Positions 13,143 through 21,057 of a stretch of DNA of 22,700 bases are shown piece by piece. The stretch comes from a virus. The stretch covers positions 1 through 22,700 of IMG/VR virus record IMGVR_UViG_3300015373_000045; one strand, written 5' to 3'. The notes under the pieces are model-generated. The model saw only the letters and a program-made list of their open reading frames with translations, was not told where the DNA came from and did no database searches. How positions within the stretch are numbered: position 1 is the first letter of the stretch; each line of letters starts with the position of its first letter. A program made the position numbers and the translations under genes.

Positions 13143-14324
13143 ATGGGCGCCTATCTGGACCGCCTGAATGCGCAGTACGACGAAATCCGGGAAGGTATCG
13201 ACGCGCTAGTCAACCGCGCGGCCGAGGAGAACCGGGAAGTAACCGAGGCCGAGGCCGCACAGGTGGAACGTGACCGGTCCCGCCTCACCGACCTACAGGC
13301 CGGAATTGAACACTATTCCGCCCTGGAAACACAGAATGGCCGGGTGGCCGAATTGCGCCGGACTATTCCGGCCGCGCAAACCACCCGGACCACCACCGAT
13401 AAGGAACCGGAATACGACATCACCCGGGAATTCCCGAATGTCGGGGAATACGCGGTGACGCTTCACCGGGCCATGGCCCTTAGGGACCCGGCCGCGCGGG
13501 AGAAAATCGAGCGCGCCACCGCCCACCAACTCCTGGCGGATAACCCCGGAATCGTGCCCCGGCCCGTCGTGGGAACGCTGCTCAACGACATTGATTCGGC
13601 GCGGCCTTTCATCAATTCGATTGTCCGGCGGCCCCTTCCGGCCGGGACTTTCGACCGCCCGGTAATCACTCAGCATGTGGCCGTGGATAAGCAAGCGGCC
13701 GAGAAGACTCTGACCGCTAGCCAGAAAATGGTTATCGGCAAGATTCCGGTTGCGGCGGACACGTTCGCGGGCCACCTGAATATCTCCCGTCAGGACGTGA
13801 AATGGACTTCCCCGGGAATCCTCCAAATCGTTTTCGAGGATTTCGCGGCGGTTTATGCCAACGCCACCGATAACGAGGCCTGCGAGGATTTCGCGGCGGG
13901 AGTCACCAACACCGCCCCGATTGCCACGTGGGACGCGGCGGGAATCTTTGACGCCGTGTTTACGGCGGCCGCTAACGCCATGGGCACCGGGTCCAATGCC
14001 CCGGATACCGTGTGGGTGTCCCCCGACATTTGGGGCCGCATGGGTGGCCTGACCACGGCCGAGTCCCCGCTGTTCCCGGGAATCAACTCCGGGGGCGGTT
14101 CGGCCCCGGTGGGGATGCGCCTCGTGGTCGATAAGAATTTCCCGGCCTCCACCATGATTCAGGGGCCGTCCCGGTACGCCGAATGGTATGAGGACCTTGA
14201 CGGCCTTATGCAGGTTGGTGAACCGGACGTGCTCGGCCAGTTGGTGGGCTACGCCGGTTACGGGGCTTTTGTAAACGTCCTCCCGGCCGCGTTTACCAAG
14301 TTCACTGTTCCGGCCCCGGTGTAG
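13143..14324 (+). CDS. HK97-type major capsid protein (393 aa)
   Basis: Residues 1-70 are a charged coiled coil (YLDRLNAQYDEIREGIDALV, REVTEAEAAQVERDRSRL), like the HK97 delta (scaffold) domain removed by the protease. The capsid fold follows: RPFINSIVRRPLPAGTFDRP (N-arm and E-loop), VAADTFAGHLNISRQDVKW, ILQIVFEDFAAVYANATDN, VWVSPDIWGRMG, GMRLVVDKNFPA, and YEDLDGLMQVGEPDVLGQLV. Such proteins assemble the icosahedral head. GAGGGG precedes ATG 13143. Scaffold and capsid are in one chain, so no separate scaffold gene is needed. Confidence 0.95.
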   Translation: MGAYLDRLNAQYDEIREGIDALVNRAAEENREVTEAEAAQVERDRSRLTDLQAGIEHYSALETQNGRVAELRRTIPAAQTTRTTTDKEPEYDITREFPNVGEYAVTLHRAMALRDPAAREKIERATAHQLLADNPGIVPRPVVGTLLNDIDSARPFINSIVRRPLPAGTFDRPVITQHVAVDKQAAEKTLTASQKMVIGKIPVAADTFAGHLNISRQDVKWTSPGILQIVFEDFAAVYANATDNEACEDFAAGVTNTAPIATWDAAGIFDAVFTAAANAMGTGSNAPDTVWVSPDIWGRMGGLTTAESPLFPGINSGGGSAPVGMRLVVDKNFPASTMIQGPSRYAEWYEDLDGLMQVGEPDVLGQLVGYAGYGAFVNVLPAAFTKFTVPAPV

Positions 14325-14327
14325 CCG

Positions 14328-14684
14328 ATGACCACCACGCCGGGCCTACCGATCCCCGAACCGGCACCCCCGACCCTGGACCTAGCCACGGTCCGGGGAT
14401 ATCTAAAGGTGCCCGCCACCAATCTCAGCGATGAGGATTTGCAGAGGATGGTTGACGCGTGTTCGGCCGATCAATGGGCCCGGTGTGTGTGGGATCCGGT
14501 CGACTATCCGGCCACGTTGGGGCAGGCCCTGTTGCGCCGCGTGCAACGTGAGGTTGCGGCGCGAAACCTGCCCCTCGGCATGGTCGGTTTGGACGCGGCT
14601 GAGTACGGGCCCACGTCCCTGCCGAACCTGGACGCCCTCGTTAACGAGCATGAGAGGGCCTACCGGCGGCAGGTGCTCGCATGA
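14328..14684 (+). CDS. Head-tail connector, gp6-like adaptor (118 aa)
   Basis: LDLATVRGYLKVPATNLSDEDLQRMVDACSADQ is the helical N-terminus typical of HK97 gp6-like connectors, followed by the basic helix LGQALLRRVQREVAARNLPLG and PNLDALVNEHERAYRR. It forms a ring below the portal. It starts four bases after the capsid stop and overlaps the next gene by four bases. Confidence 0.85.
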   Translation: MTTTPGLPIPEPAPPTLDLATVRGYLKVPATNLSDEDLQRMVDACSADQWARCVWDPVDYPATLGQALLRRVQREVAARNLPLGMVGLDAAEYGPTSLPNLDALVNEHERAYRRQVLA

Positions 14685-15073
14685 GTCTCGCCCGGCCACA
14701 GGAGGCCACCGAACAGTCCACCCGGCCCGCGACTACCCGGGCCGCGATTGTGGCCGCCCTCGGGGCCGTTCCGGGCCTCGTGGCCACCTCCTCGGCCCCC
14801 GACCAAGCAACCGCCGGGGCCGCCTGGCCGAGGTGGATTCAAACCACGTACGACGGCCACCTCTGCACCCTGGCGCGCGACCAATACGACGTATTGGTCA
14901 CCCTGCCAGCGGACTACGCCCCCGCGACCGTGGATGAGGGGGACGCCTACCGGGACACGGTGGGCCTGGCCCTGGTCGGCCTCGGCCGGGTGGCCTATGC
15001 CGAACCGGTGTCAATCGCATTTCAGGACCGCCAAACCATGCCGGGACTCAGGTTCCGGTTAGAGATTTCGTAA
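14681..15073 (+). CDS. Head-tail joining / tail terminator-like protein (130 aa)
   Basis: An ATGA overlap joins it to the connector gene. The N-terminus is helical (TRAAIVAALGAVPGLVATSS); the rest shows strands ending in LVGLGRVAYAEPVSIAF and MPGLRFRLEIS, the layout of small head-tail stopper or tail terminator proteins between the adaptor and tail tube genes. The assignment rests mainly on gene order; the sequence has no diagnostic motif. GGGGAA follows its stop as the ribosome site of the tail tube gene. Confidence 0.65.
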   Translation: MSLARPQEATEQSTRPATTRAAIVAALGAVPGLVATSSAPDQATAGAAWPRWIQTTYDGHLCTLARDQYDVLVTLPADYAPATVDEGDAYRDTVGLALVGLGRVAYAEPVSIAFQDRQTMPGLRFRLEIS

Positions 15074-15083
15074 GGGGAACCTA

Positions 15084-15551
15084 ATGACCGTCAACCCTCC
15101 CGAACCGCCCGTGTGGCCCCTCGGCCCCGGCACCCTGACCATCGGCGAAACCGGTACGCCTATCGACGTGTCGTGCCTGGTCAATAACGCGGTGATTTCG
15201 GCTGACAAGGATGAGGGGGACTCGACCACGAAACTTTGCGGAACGGTCCGCCCCGGCGCCGTCACCTATGCCTATTCCCTGTCCGGGAACATGGATACCG
15301 ACGTGGGCGAGTCGGCCGGATTCTTCGCCCTGTCGCAGGACCACGCGGGGGAGGTAATGGACTTCACCTTTACCCCCAACACCGATTCCGGCACCTCGGC
15401 CGCCGGGACCCTCACCATTGACCCGCTGGACTTTGGTGGTGACACCACCGGAGAAACCATGGTGTCTGATTTCGAATTCTCCATTGTTGGTAAGCCCACC
15501 TACACCTATGGCACCCCGTTGGGCATGGTGGAGGAATCCGAGGTGGCATGA
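15084..15551 (+). CDS. Major tail tube protein (155 aa)
   Basis: An all-beta protein: GTLTIGETGTPIDVSCLVNN, KLCGTVRPGAVTYAYSLSG, GFFALSQDHAGEVMDFTFTPN, AAGTLTIDPLDFGGDTTGE, DFEFSIVGKPTY. The pattern G-x-L-x-IG...VS.LV.....S....E, a central 'SQD(H)AG..M.FTFTP' and 'F.F.IVG.P' is typical of actinophage tail tubes. Many copies stack to form the non-contractile tail. GGGGAA stands five bases before ATG 15084. The stop overlaps the following gene. Confidence 0.85.
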   Translation: MTVNPPEPPVWPLGPGTLTIGETGTPIDVSCLVNNAVISADKDEGDSTTKLCGTVRPGAVTYAYSLSGNMDTDVGESAGFFALSQDHAGEVMDFTFTPNTDSGTSAAGTLTIDPLDFGGDTTGETMVSDFEFSIVGKPTYTYGTPLGMVEESEVA

Positions 15552-15919
15552 CCCAAAATGACTTCCGGGCCGAGGTGGAGGGGGCCGAGGAACTGGACCG
15601 GTCCCTAGGTCGATTCGCGGATGACATTAAGGAAATGCCGGACGCGGGGACCAAGGCGGGACAGGCGGTAAAGGTGCGGGCCGCCTCCCTGGCCCCGAAA
15701 GACACCGGGGCCCTGTCCCGGTCCATTCGGGCCGATGCGACCGGGGCCGAGGTAACGGTGGGAACCGATATCCCGTACGGCCCCTATCAGGAGTACGGGA
15801 CTGTCACGGTCCCCGCCTCCCCGTATCTACGGCCCGCATTGGAGGCCGCCACGGCGCAAATCGTGGAGGCCTATACCGGGGAAGTCGAAACGAAACTAGG
15901 ACAGGTGAAAGGGGCATAA
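15548..15919 (+). CDS. HK97 gp10-like tail completion protein (123 aa)
   Basis: FRAEVEGAEELDRSLGRFAD, AVKVRAASLAPKDTGALSRS, YGPYQEYGTVTVPASPYLRPAL. The motif AP.DTG.L..SI...... PY...E.GT...PA.P.LRPAL is the signature of the gp10-like family, which completes the tail or head-tail joint. ATGA overlap with the tube gene. Finding it after rather than before the tube gene is a minor order change. Confidence 0.9.
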   Translation: MTQNDFRAEVEGAEELDRSLGRFADDIKEMPDAGTKAGQAVKVRAASLAPKDTGALSRSIRADATGAEVTVGTDIPYGPYQEYGTVTVPASPYLRPALEAATAQIVEAYTGEVETKLGQVKGA

Positions 15920-15921
15920 CC

Positions 15922-16248
15922 ATGGCGGGCGAGGTGCGACTGGTGGCGCCCCGGGTCAGGGTGATCCGGGAGAACGGGACCGAACCGCTAGAGATTCAGG
16001 CCGATAACCGGGACCTACTGGCGTGGGAATCCACCCGGATTAGACACAAGTGGCCGAAATTCGATGAGGCCCCGTTTAAGTGGATGACGTTTATCTCGTG
16101 GTCAGCCGCGCGGCGGGCCGGGGAAATCGACGCTTCCCTTACGTATGAGGCTTGGGAATCGTCGGTGCTATCGGTAACCGACACCCGGGCGGATTCCGAA
16201 TTGGGGGAATCGGGAGGCCCTACGGGCGAGGAACCCGAAACCGGCTAA
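15922..16248 (+). CDS. Tail assembly chaperone, short form (G-like, 108 aa)
   Basis: It sits between tail structural genes and the tape measure, the fixed position of tail assembly chaperones. It is acidic at the C-terminus (SELGESGGPTGEEPETG) and mixed alpha/beta before that (WMTFISWSAARRAGEID.SLTYEAW). These proteins coat the tape measure during tail assembly. AAAGGGGC precedes ATG 15922. The frame ends at 16248, but a -1 shift at 16203-16209 would give a longer form. Confidence 0.8.
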   Translation: MAGEVRLVAPRVRVIRENGTEPLEIQADNRDLLAWESTRIRHKWPKFDEAPFKWMTFISWSAARRAGEIDASLTYEAWESSVLSVTDTRADSELGESGGPTGEEPETG

Positions 16249-16382
16249 TCGTGGAAATCGCGGTGGCCACCAATACCGGGCCCGGGGATTGGCGGGAGGA
16301 ATCGGACGAAATTCTGGCCACCGTTTTAGACGTACTGGAATCCAACGCGCGGGAGGTGAAACGCCGTGGCAAACACCGCTGA
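15922..16382 (+). CDS. Tail assembly chaperone, long form by -1 frameshift (GT-like, about 153 aa)
   Basis: Reading 96 codons to GAA 16207-16209 and then moving back one base continues in an open frame to TGA 16380-16382. The added part is IGRPYGRGTRNRLIVEIAVA, then DWREESDEILATVLDVLESN and a basic end. The DW..E.DE.LATVLDVLE helix is what the T part of such chaperones looks like in actinophages. The downstream frame has no ribosome site of its own in the right place. It ends 17 bases into the tape measure gene. The two frames are seen; the shift itself is inferred from the family, in which it is conserved. Confidence 0.75.
16203..16209 (+). promoter_or_regulatory. Candidate -1 slippery heptamer GGGGGAA
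   Basis: In the zero frame the codons are TTG-GGG-GAA, so the heptamer is G-GGG-GAA. The P-site GGG re-pairs perfectly after a -1 slip; the A-site pairing is imperfect. It lies inside the overlap of the two chaperone frames. Confidence 0.55.
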
Positions 16383-18072
16383 CCTAGTGGTGCGCGTAAT
16401 CACCGAAACCGAGGACTCCACCTCCAACCTGAAAAAGTACGCGTCGCAATTCTCCTCGGTTAAGGGCGCGGTTAAGGCCGCCGCCGTCCCGGCCGCCGCC
16501 GCCCTCGTGGCCCTCGGGGCCGCCGCGATATCCGCCGGGAACGCGGCGGCCGATGACGCACAGGCGGCCGCCCTCCTGGCCCAGAACCTCAAGAATTCGA
16601 CCGGGGCCACGCAGTCCCAAATCGACGCCACCGAGGCCTATATCGACTCCATGGCCAAGGCAACCGGCGTTGCGGATGACCAACTCCGCCCCGCTATGGC
16701 CACCCTGGCGCGCGGTTCGGGGGACGTGACCCGGGCCCAAAAGGACCTAGCCGTTGCCCTGGACGTGGCGGCCGCCACCGGTACGGACGTGGAAACCGTG
16801 TCTAAGGCAATTGCCAAGGGCTACGGCGGGACCACCACGTCACTTAAGAAACTGGTCCCCTCCCTGGACGATGCCACCCTGGCGTCCGGGGATATGAGCG
16901 CCATCATGGCCGATTTGGCCAAGCAAACCGGGGGGTCCGCCGCCGCCGCCGCTGACACGGCCGCCGGGAAAATGGAACGCATGAAAGTGGCCATGGGGGA
17001 GGCGCAGGAGGAAATCGGGGCCGCCCTCCTACCGGCCATGTCCGCGCTGGCCGGGATGGCCGCCACCCTGGCCGGTTTCATCCAAAAGCATCCCCGTATC
17101 TTCATGGCGGCCGCTATCGCTATCGGTGTCCTGGCCGCCGCAATCATGGTGGCCAATGTGGCCATGACCGTGGCCGCTATCGCCGAAGCGGCCATGTTGT
17201 GGCCGATCCTGCTCATCGTGGCGGCCGTGGCGGCCCTGATTATCGTGATCGTACTGATTGTTAAGCATTTCGATACGCTTAGCGGTATCGCGGTGGCCAC
17301 GTGGGACGCAATCAAATCGGCCGCCGCCGCCGCCCTGAAATGGATAGAGGGGCACTGGCCCCTGATTCTGGCTATCCTCACCGGGCCTATCGGTATTGCG
17401 GCGGCCCTGATTATCACCCATTGGGAGCAAATCAAATCGGCCGCCAGTCGGGTATTCGACGCCATCAAATCCGCGTGGAATTCCATGGTGGGCGCCCTAA
17501 AGTCCGCCGTATCCGGCCTCGGCGCATTCCTGTCTAAGCCTTTTGACGTGGTGGAGGCGGCCGTATCGGCCGTGTCTTCGGCCATTGACGCCATGATTAA
17601 GTGGATTAAGAAAATCGACCCACCTAATCCTTTTGCGGGCCCGTTTAATACCGCAAAGAAGGCGGCCGATGACGTGGCCACTGCTGTCGACGCCATGATT
17701 AAGTGGATTGCAAAGGTGGTGGCCCCGCCCGGTTTCGCGGGTCCATTCGACACGGCCACCACCGCCATTAACGCGGCCTCTGCCGCAATTGAGAAACTAA
17801 TCAATTGGCTTAAGTCACTGTCCAAATTAAAGGTCCATGTTCCGCATGTTCCTAATCCGTTCGGCCGCAGTGCGGCGCCCGCCACCGCTATGCCTTCTGT
17901 GGCCGGGTATGCGGTCCCCCGAGGTATTGCGCCTGCCTCGGGGGGCCGTACGGCGGCCACCGCGCCCGTGGTTATCAACGTGACCGGGGCCCTGGACCCC
18001 GAGGCCGTGGCCCGCCAAATCAACCGGATCCTTTCCGGCCATAACCGCCGCGTTGGGTTGAGTGCCACATGA
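16366..18072 (+). CDS. Tape measure protein (568 aa)
   Basis: A GTG start at 16366 overlaps the chaperone long form. N-terminal VRVITETEDSTSNLKKY, Ala-rich coiled coils (50-240) containing the conserved tape measure stretch SMAKATGVADDQLRPAMATLARGSGD, a long hydrophobic zone at about 248-300 (several membrane-length helices), and C-terminal repeats with IDAMIKWI.K...P.FAGPF. The protein sets tail length and may form a channel during DNA entry. At about 0.15 nm per residue the tail would be only near 85 nm, so this is a short-tape siphovirus. Two copies of a 19-base repeat, 102 bases apart, lie in the C-terminal part. Confidence 0.95.
   Translation: MANTADLVVRVITETEDSTSNLKKYASQFSSVKGAVKAAAVPAAAALVALGAAAISAGNAAADDAQAAALLAQNLKNSTGATQSQIDATEAYIDSMAKATGVADDQLRPAMATLARGSGDVTRAQKDLAVALDVAAATGTDVETVSKAIAKGYGGTTTSLKKLVPSLDDATLASGDMSAIMADLAKQTGGSAAAAADTAAGKMERMKVAMGEAQEEIGAALLPAMSALAGMAATLAGFIQKHPRIFMAAAIAIGVLAAAIMVANVAMTVAAIAEAAMLWPILLIVAAVAALIIVIVLIVKHFDTLSGIAVATWDAIKSAAAAALKWIEGHWPLILAILTGPIGIAAALIITHWEQIKSAASRVFDAIKSAWNSMVGALKSAVSGLGAFLSKPFDVVEAAVSAVSSAIDAMIKWIKKIDPPNPFAGPFNTAKKAADDVATAVDAMIKWIAKVVAPPGFAGPFDTATTAINAASAAIEKLINWLKSLSKLKVHVPHVPNPFGRSAAPATAMPSVAGYAVPRGIAPASGGRTAATAPVVINVTGALDPEAVARQINRILSGHNRRVGLSAT
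17589..17709 (+). repeat. Direct repeat inside the tape measure gene
   Basis: CGCCATGATTAAGTGGATT occurs at 17589-17607 and 17691-17709, 102 bases (34 codons) apart. The protein copies are DAMIKWIKKIDPPNPFAGPF and DAMIKWIAKVVAPPGFAGPF, and a third, diverged copy (AIEKLINWLKSL) follows. This is in-frame module duplication in the tape measure. Confidence 0.85.
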
Positions 18073-19391
18073 TTGGCACCCCCCGGGTAATGCTCTATCC
18101 GGATCCCACCACCACCGCCGGGGCCGTGGATATCACCTGTCTCCTGGACGCGGTGGATATCCGCCACGGCCGCCCCAGTAGTTCCGGCCAACCGGAGGCC
18201 TCCACTATCACCATGGACCTTTCGGTGGACACCGACGAAACCGCGATGCCCACCGGGCTAGAGGTGGGCGCCGGTATTCGGGTGTATGTCACGGTCCCGG
18301 CCGGGCAGTCCCAACGCTTCTGGGGACGGGTCACCGATATCGCCTACGGGTGGGAGGACATGGGGGAGGACACCCCTAGTTCTCTCGTGGCCCAACTACA
18401 CGCGGCCGGGCCGTTGGCCGACCTAGGCCGCCGCATCGTGGGCGATGTCCCGTGGGCGCAAGAGTTGGACGGGGCCCGGGTGACCCGGATCCTCAACGCG
18501 GCCGGGATCAACCCGGACCCGGTAGTCAATGACCCGGGTACGGTGCAGATTCTGGCCCGGGACGTGGATGCGCAGGCGGCCCTAGAACTGGCCTCCTCGG
18601 TGGCCGAGGACTCCATGGGGGTCCTGTGGGAAACGCGGGACGGGCAGGTGTTGTACGCCGACGCGGCCCACCGCCGGGGCATCGCCGTGGCCCTCACCCT
18701 GGACGCGTGTGACCTGTTGGTGACCCCCACCTGGCAACGGAACACCGATGGGTTGGTGAACCTGGCAAGCATCGGTTACGGGGTGGCCCCCGAGGGGGGC
18801 GAGCAGCCCCGGTACGTGGCCACCTCGGCCGCCTCCCAAACCCGATACGGCCGGTACGAATACACCCGGGCCACCCAACTAGTGGACCTGGCCGCCGCCC
18901 AAACTTTGGGAAATGTGCTGACCGCCCGGAACGCCACCCCGGCATGGGGGTTCACCGACCTACCGATATCGGTGGTGGACCTGACCGAGGCGGAAACCTG
19001 GACCCTCCTGGGCCTGGACATGCATTCCCTGTTGTACCTGACCGGGCTACCGGTGGCCGGGAACGCGCCCACCTCGGCCTATCTGTGGGTGGAGGGGTGG
19101 ACCGAACACCTAGAGGCAGGGGCCCATGACCTAACCCTCGTTATCTCCGATTTCTGCCGTACCGCGCCCCCGCCCCGGTGGGATGACCTGCCCCCCGCCT
19201 GGACGTGGAACACCATCCAACCGGCCCTGACATGGGATTCCGCTATCTGTCTCGGACCTATCGCCCCGACCACTAGGGATCGGTGGATGGATATTCCCGC
19301 CTCACTCCGGTGGGACCAAGTGCCCACCACCACGACATGGGACGGTTGGGTTATTCCCGCGTCCACCGAAACCGAATTGGAGGCGGCCTAA
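18069..19391 (+). CDS. Large minor tail protein, probable tail tip/Dit-Tal role (440 aa)
   Basis: ATGA overlap with the tape measure gene. The N-terminal VMLYPDPTTTAGAVDITCLLDAVDIRHGR and GAGIRVYVTVPAGQSQRFWGRVTDI resemble the beta-rich ring domain of distal tail and baseplate-hub-like minor tail proteins. The middle has ARVTRILNAAGINPDP and ASSVAEDSMGVLWETRDGQVLY, typical of tail tip hub proteins. The C-terminus has repeated W-rich units (RWDDLPPAWTW, QPALTWDS, RWMDIPASLRWDQV, TTTWDGW). No other hub or distal tail gene follows, so one protein may cover both roles. Confidence 0.85.
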   Translation: MIGTPRVMLYPDPTTTAGAVDITCLLDAVDIRHGRPSSSGQPEASTITMDLSVDTDETAMPTGLEVGAGIRVYVTVPAGQSQRFWGRVTDIAYGWEDMGEDTPSSLVAQLHAAGPLADLGRRIVGDVPWAQELDGARVTRILNAAGINPDPVVNDPGTVQILARDVDAQAALELASSVAEDSMGVLWETRDGQVLYADAAHRRGIAVALTLDACDLLVTPTWQRNTDGLVNLASIGYGVAPEGGEQPRYVATSAASQTRYGRYEYTRATQLVDLAAAQTLGNVLTARNATPAWGFTDLPISVVDLTEAETWTLLGLDMHSLLYLTGLPVAGNAPTSAYLWVEGWTEHLEAGAHDLTLVISDFCRTAPPPRWDDLPPAWTWNTIQPALTWDSAICLGPIAPTTRDRWMDIPASLRWDQVPTTTTWDGWVIPASTETELEAA

Positions 19392-19909
19392 TGGGTAGCC
19401 AAACCCCGTTTTACGCGTTCCCGTACCCGCTAGGAACGGACCGGGTGGCCGATGGCGATAACGCGATTCAGGCCCTAGCCGAGAAAATGGAGGCGGTACT
19501 GGGGAAGGGCACCGGCGCCACCACCCGCGCGTGGGGCACCCCCTATCCCACCGACAATGACTTCACCGCTAACGGCGCCTTTATAGGTCTCATTTCCGGG
19601 ACACTGACCGCATGTCCGGTGGGCGCGCTGGTCCTCGTGATGTGGGTCGCCAAATTCAACACGCCCGGCGTCGCCGGGGCGGTGGCGAAGTCGCGGGTAA
19701 CTTCCGCTGGCATTACTTGGCTGGTCGCCCCCCCCGAACCGATCACCTCCACCCCATCGGCCACCCGCGTGTGGGGCACCAATACCGGCGTTGCTATTGG
19801 GACGGTCAGCATTGCGGCACCCACGGTCACGGTGGAGGGAATGTCCACCGGTGGCGGTAACTGCACCATTGGTGGCGGGTCTGCATTGCAAGCGGTCCGG
19901 GTCGCCTGA
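19391..19909 (+). CDS. Minor tail protein, candidate receptor-binding or fibre protein (172 aa)
   Basis: TPFYAFPYPLGTDRVADGDNAIQALAEKMEAVL is a common start of actinophage tail-tip and fibre proteins: an N-terminal peptide plus short coiled coil for trimerisation. Beta-rich, Thr/Gly/Val-rich repeats follow (ISGTLTACPVGALVLVMWVA, GTVSIAAPTVTVEGMS), as expected for a small receptor-binding head. The start ATG uses the last A of the previous stop TAA. Host range may depend on it; this is inferred from position and composition. Confidence 0.75.
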   Translation: MGSQTPFYAFPYPLGTDRVADGDNAIQALAEKMEAVLGKGTGATTRAWGTPYPTDNDFTANGAFIGLISGTLTACPVGALVLVMWVAKFNTPGVAGAVAKSRVTSAGITWLVAPPEPITSTPSATRVWGTNTGVAIGTVSIAAPTVTVEGMSTGGGNCTIGGGSALQAVRVA

Positions 19910-19925
19910 GAGAAAGGGAAACGAA

Positions 19926-20210
19926 ATGTCCTATGCCGAACAGGCCGCCACGGCCGCTGATGAGGAATTCCGGGCCCGGGTCCGGGCATGCTCCACCGAA
20001 CAGGCCCTTATTTTCATCGATGACGCCCGGCCGGAATTCAATCTGTTGGCGGAACAGGTAATCCGTAGCCCGGCATTTGCCGACCCATTGGTGCCGTTAG
20101 TGGCCGGGAAACCGGGCCTGACCACCGCGTCCGGTGACCCGGACATTCTGGCCGCCGTCCAATCGGTTTGGCCTGTCTACGGGGCCACGTTGGTACCCGA
20201 CGCCACCTAG
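19926..20210 (+). CDS. Small tail-region protein (94 aa)
   Basis: MSYAEQAATAADEEFRARVR, ALIFIDDARPEFNLLAEQVI, and DPDILAAVQSVWPVYGATLV. The pattern 'YAEQAA.A.D..F..RVR...EAL.F..D.RPE....A..VI.....DILAAV...WP..G' recurs in actinophages near tail tip genes, without a proven function; it is mostly helical. GAGAAAGGG lies upstream of ATG 19926. It could be a tail completion or trimming factor. Confidence 0.75.
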   Translation: MSYAEQAATAADEEFRARVRACSTEQALIFIDDARPEFNLLAEQVIRSPAFADPLVPLVAGKPGLTTASGDPDILAAVQSVWPVYGATLVPDAT

Positions 20211-20225
20211 TGAGAGGAACCGCGC

Positions 20226-20348
20226 ATGACTGAATCCGCACCGGCCCCGGCCCCCGAGGAAACCGAACCGGCCGAGGCCCCCGAACCGACCCCCGAGGAG
20301 TCACCCGAGGAAACCGAGGTGGAGTCTGATGACACGCCGGACCAGTAG
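20226..20348 (+). CDS. Acidic Pro/Glu-rich peptide (40 aa)
   Basis: ATG 20226 has GAGAGGAA ten bases upstream. The product is almost entirely P, E, A, T and D (MTESAPAPAPEETEPAEAPE and more of the same), with PE-type repeats and no fold. Similar short disordered acidic peptides follow tail genes in several actinophages. It overlaps the next reading frame by 20 bases. Real but unassigned. Confidence 0.55.
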   Translation: MTESAPAPAPEETEPAEAPEPTPEESPEETEVESDDTPDQ

Positions 20349-20511
20349 GGCCGACCAGCCGCAACACCGGGCCGAGGAAGGGCCACAGGACCCCGAGGCC
20401 GTGGCCCCTAGCCATCCGGCCGACCCGGACAACGACACGGGCGATGACGCCCCATCGGCCCCCGAGGGCAATCAGTCGGCCCGGGCAGGCCGGGAGAACA
20501 CGGGCGAGTAA
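20329..20511 (+). CDS. Hydrophilic disordered small protein (60 aa)
   Basis: ATG 20329 lies inside the preceding small gene with GGTGGAG upstream. The product is rich in Asp, Glu, Pro, Arg and Gln with no hydrophobic core, so it is probably disordered. The shared composition with the previous peptide and the tight packing suggest a pair, perhaps an old single gene split by frame change. Coding status is moderately supported by spacing only. Confidence 0.4.
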   Translation: MTRRTSRADQPQHRAEEGPQDPEAVAPSHPADPDNDTGDDAPSAPEGNQSARAGRENTGE

Positions 20512-20514
20512 GCC

Positions 20515-21057
20515 ATGGTCCGGGACGCGGAATCCACCGCCACCTCGGCCGAGGCCTCCACGACCAATGACCCGGGAATGTGCCTCCAATGGTCCCGCAC
20601 CCGGGCCGACATACCGGCCCTGTTCCCCGACGCGGCCACCGCCTGGCGGAATGCCTTTCACCGACACAAGGGGGACCGGGACCCCCCGCGCGGGGCCATG
20701 GTCTATTGGTTGGGCGGATCCCATGGGTACGGCCATATCGCGGTCTCGGTGGGCGGTGGCCGGGTGAGGAGCACCGACGCGGGGGGCGCCGGGCGCGTGG
20801 CCACGGTGGCCGTGGGTTGGTTTGAGGACCATTGGGGCCTGCCCTACGCGGGGTGGGCCGATAACGTCAATGACCAAGTGATTCCGGGAGTAGGTGCCGA
20901 AATGACCGAGGACGATTGGGCCCGTATGGAATCCCTGTTGGCCAAGGTGTGGACAGACAAAATGACCGTTACCCAACCGGGCACCGGGCAGGACACCACC
21001 AAGGCCCGCCAACAGGTCCTGAGGGAACTGTGGCAAAAGGTCACTAAGGCCACGTGA
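20515..21057 (+). CDS. Endolysin, CHAP/NlpC-like cysteine peptidase (180 aa)
   Basis: NDPGMCLQWSRTRADIPALF carries the nucleophile C23 in the C-x-x-[FW] context of CHAP-like amidases/peptidases. PPRGAMVYWLGGSHGYGHIAVSVGGG gives the catalytic H74, and VRSTDAGGAGRVATVAVGWFEDHWGL, then YAGWADNVN, completes the domain. The pattern is well known for actinophage lysins. The C-terminal 50 residues (TEDDWARMESLLAKVWTDKM and a coiled region) may bind the wall or oligomerise. It degrades host peptidoglycan at lysis. No signal peptide is seen, so a holin is needed. The stop overlaps the next gene. Confidence 0.88.
   Translation: MVRDAESTATSAEASTTNDPGMCLQWSRTRADIPALFPDAATAWRNAFHRHKGDRDPPRGAMVYWLGGSHGYGHIAVSVGGGRVRSTDAGGAGRVATVAVGWFEDHWGLPYAGWADNVNDQVIPGVGAEMTEDDWARMESLLAKVWTDKMTVTQPGTGQDTTKARQQVLRELWQKVTKAT

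Noticed and set aside
12965-13273. 102-codon frame starting at GTG 12965 before the capsid gene
   Set aside because: Overlaps the capsid by 131 bases, Arg/Pro-rich, and the capsid has its own good ribosome site; GGGGAG near the GTG is probably chance.
16821-18191. Minus-strand frame opposite the tape measure (about 456 codons)
   Set aside because: Low-complexity Ala/Thr/Ile product, mirror of the Ala-rich tape measure codons; no ribosome site.
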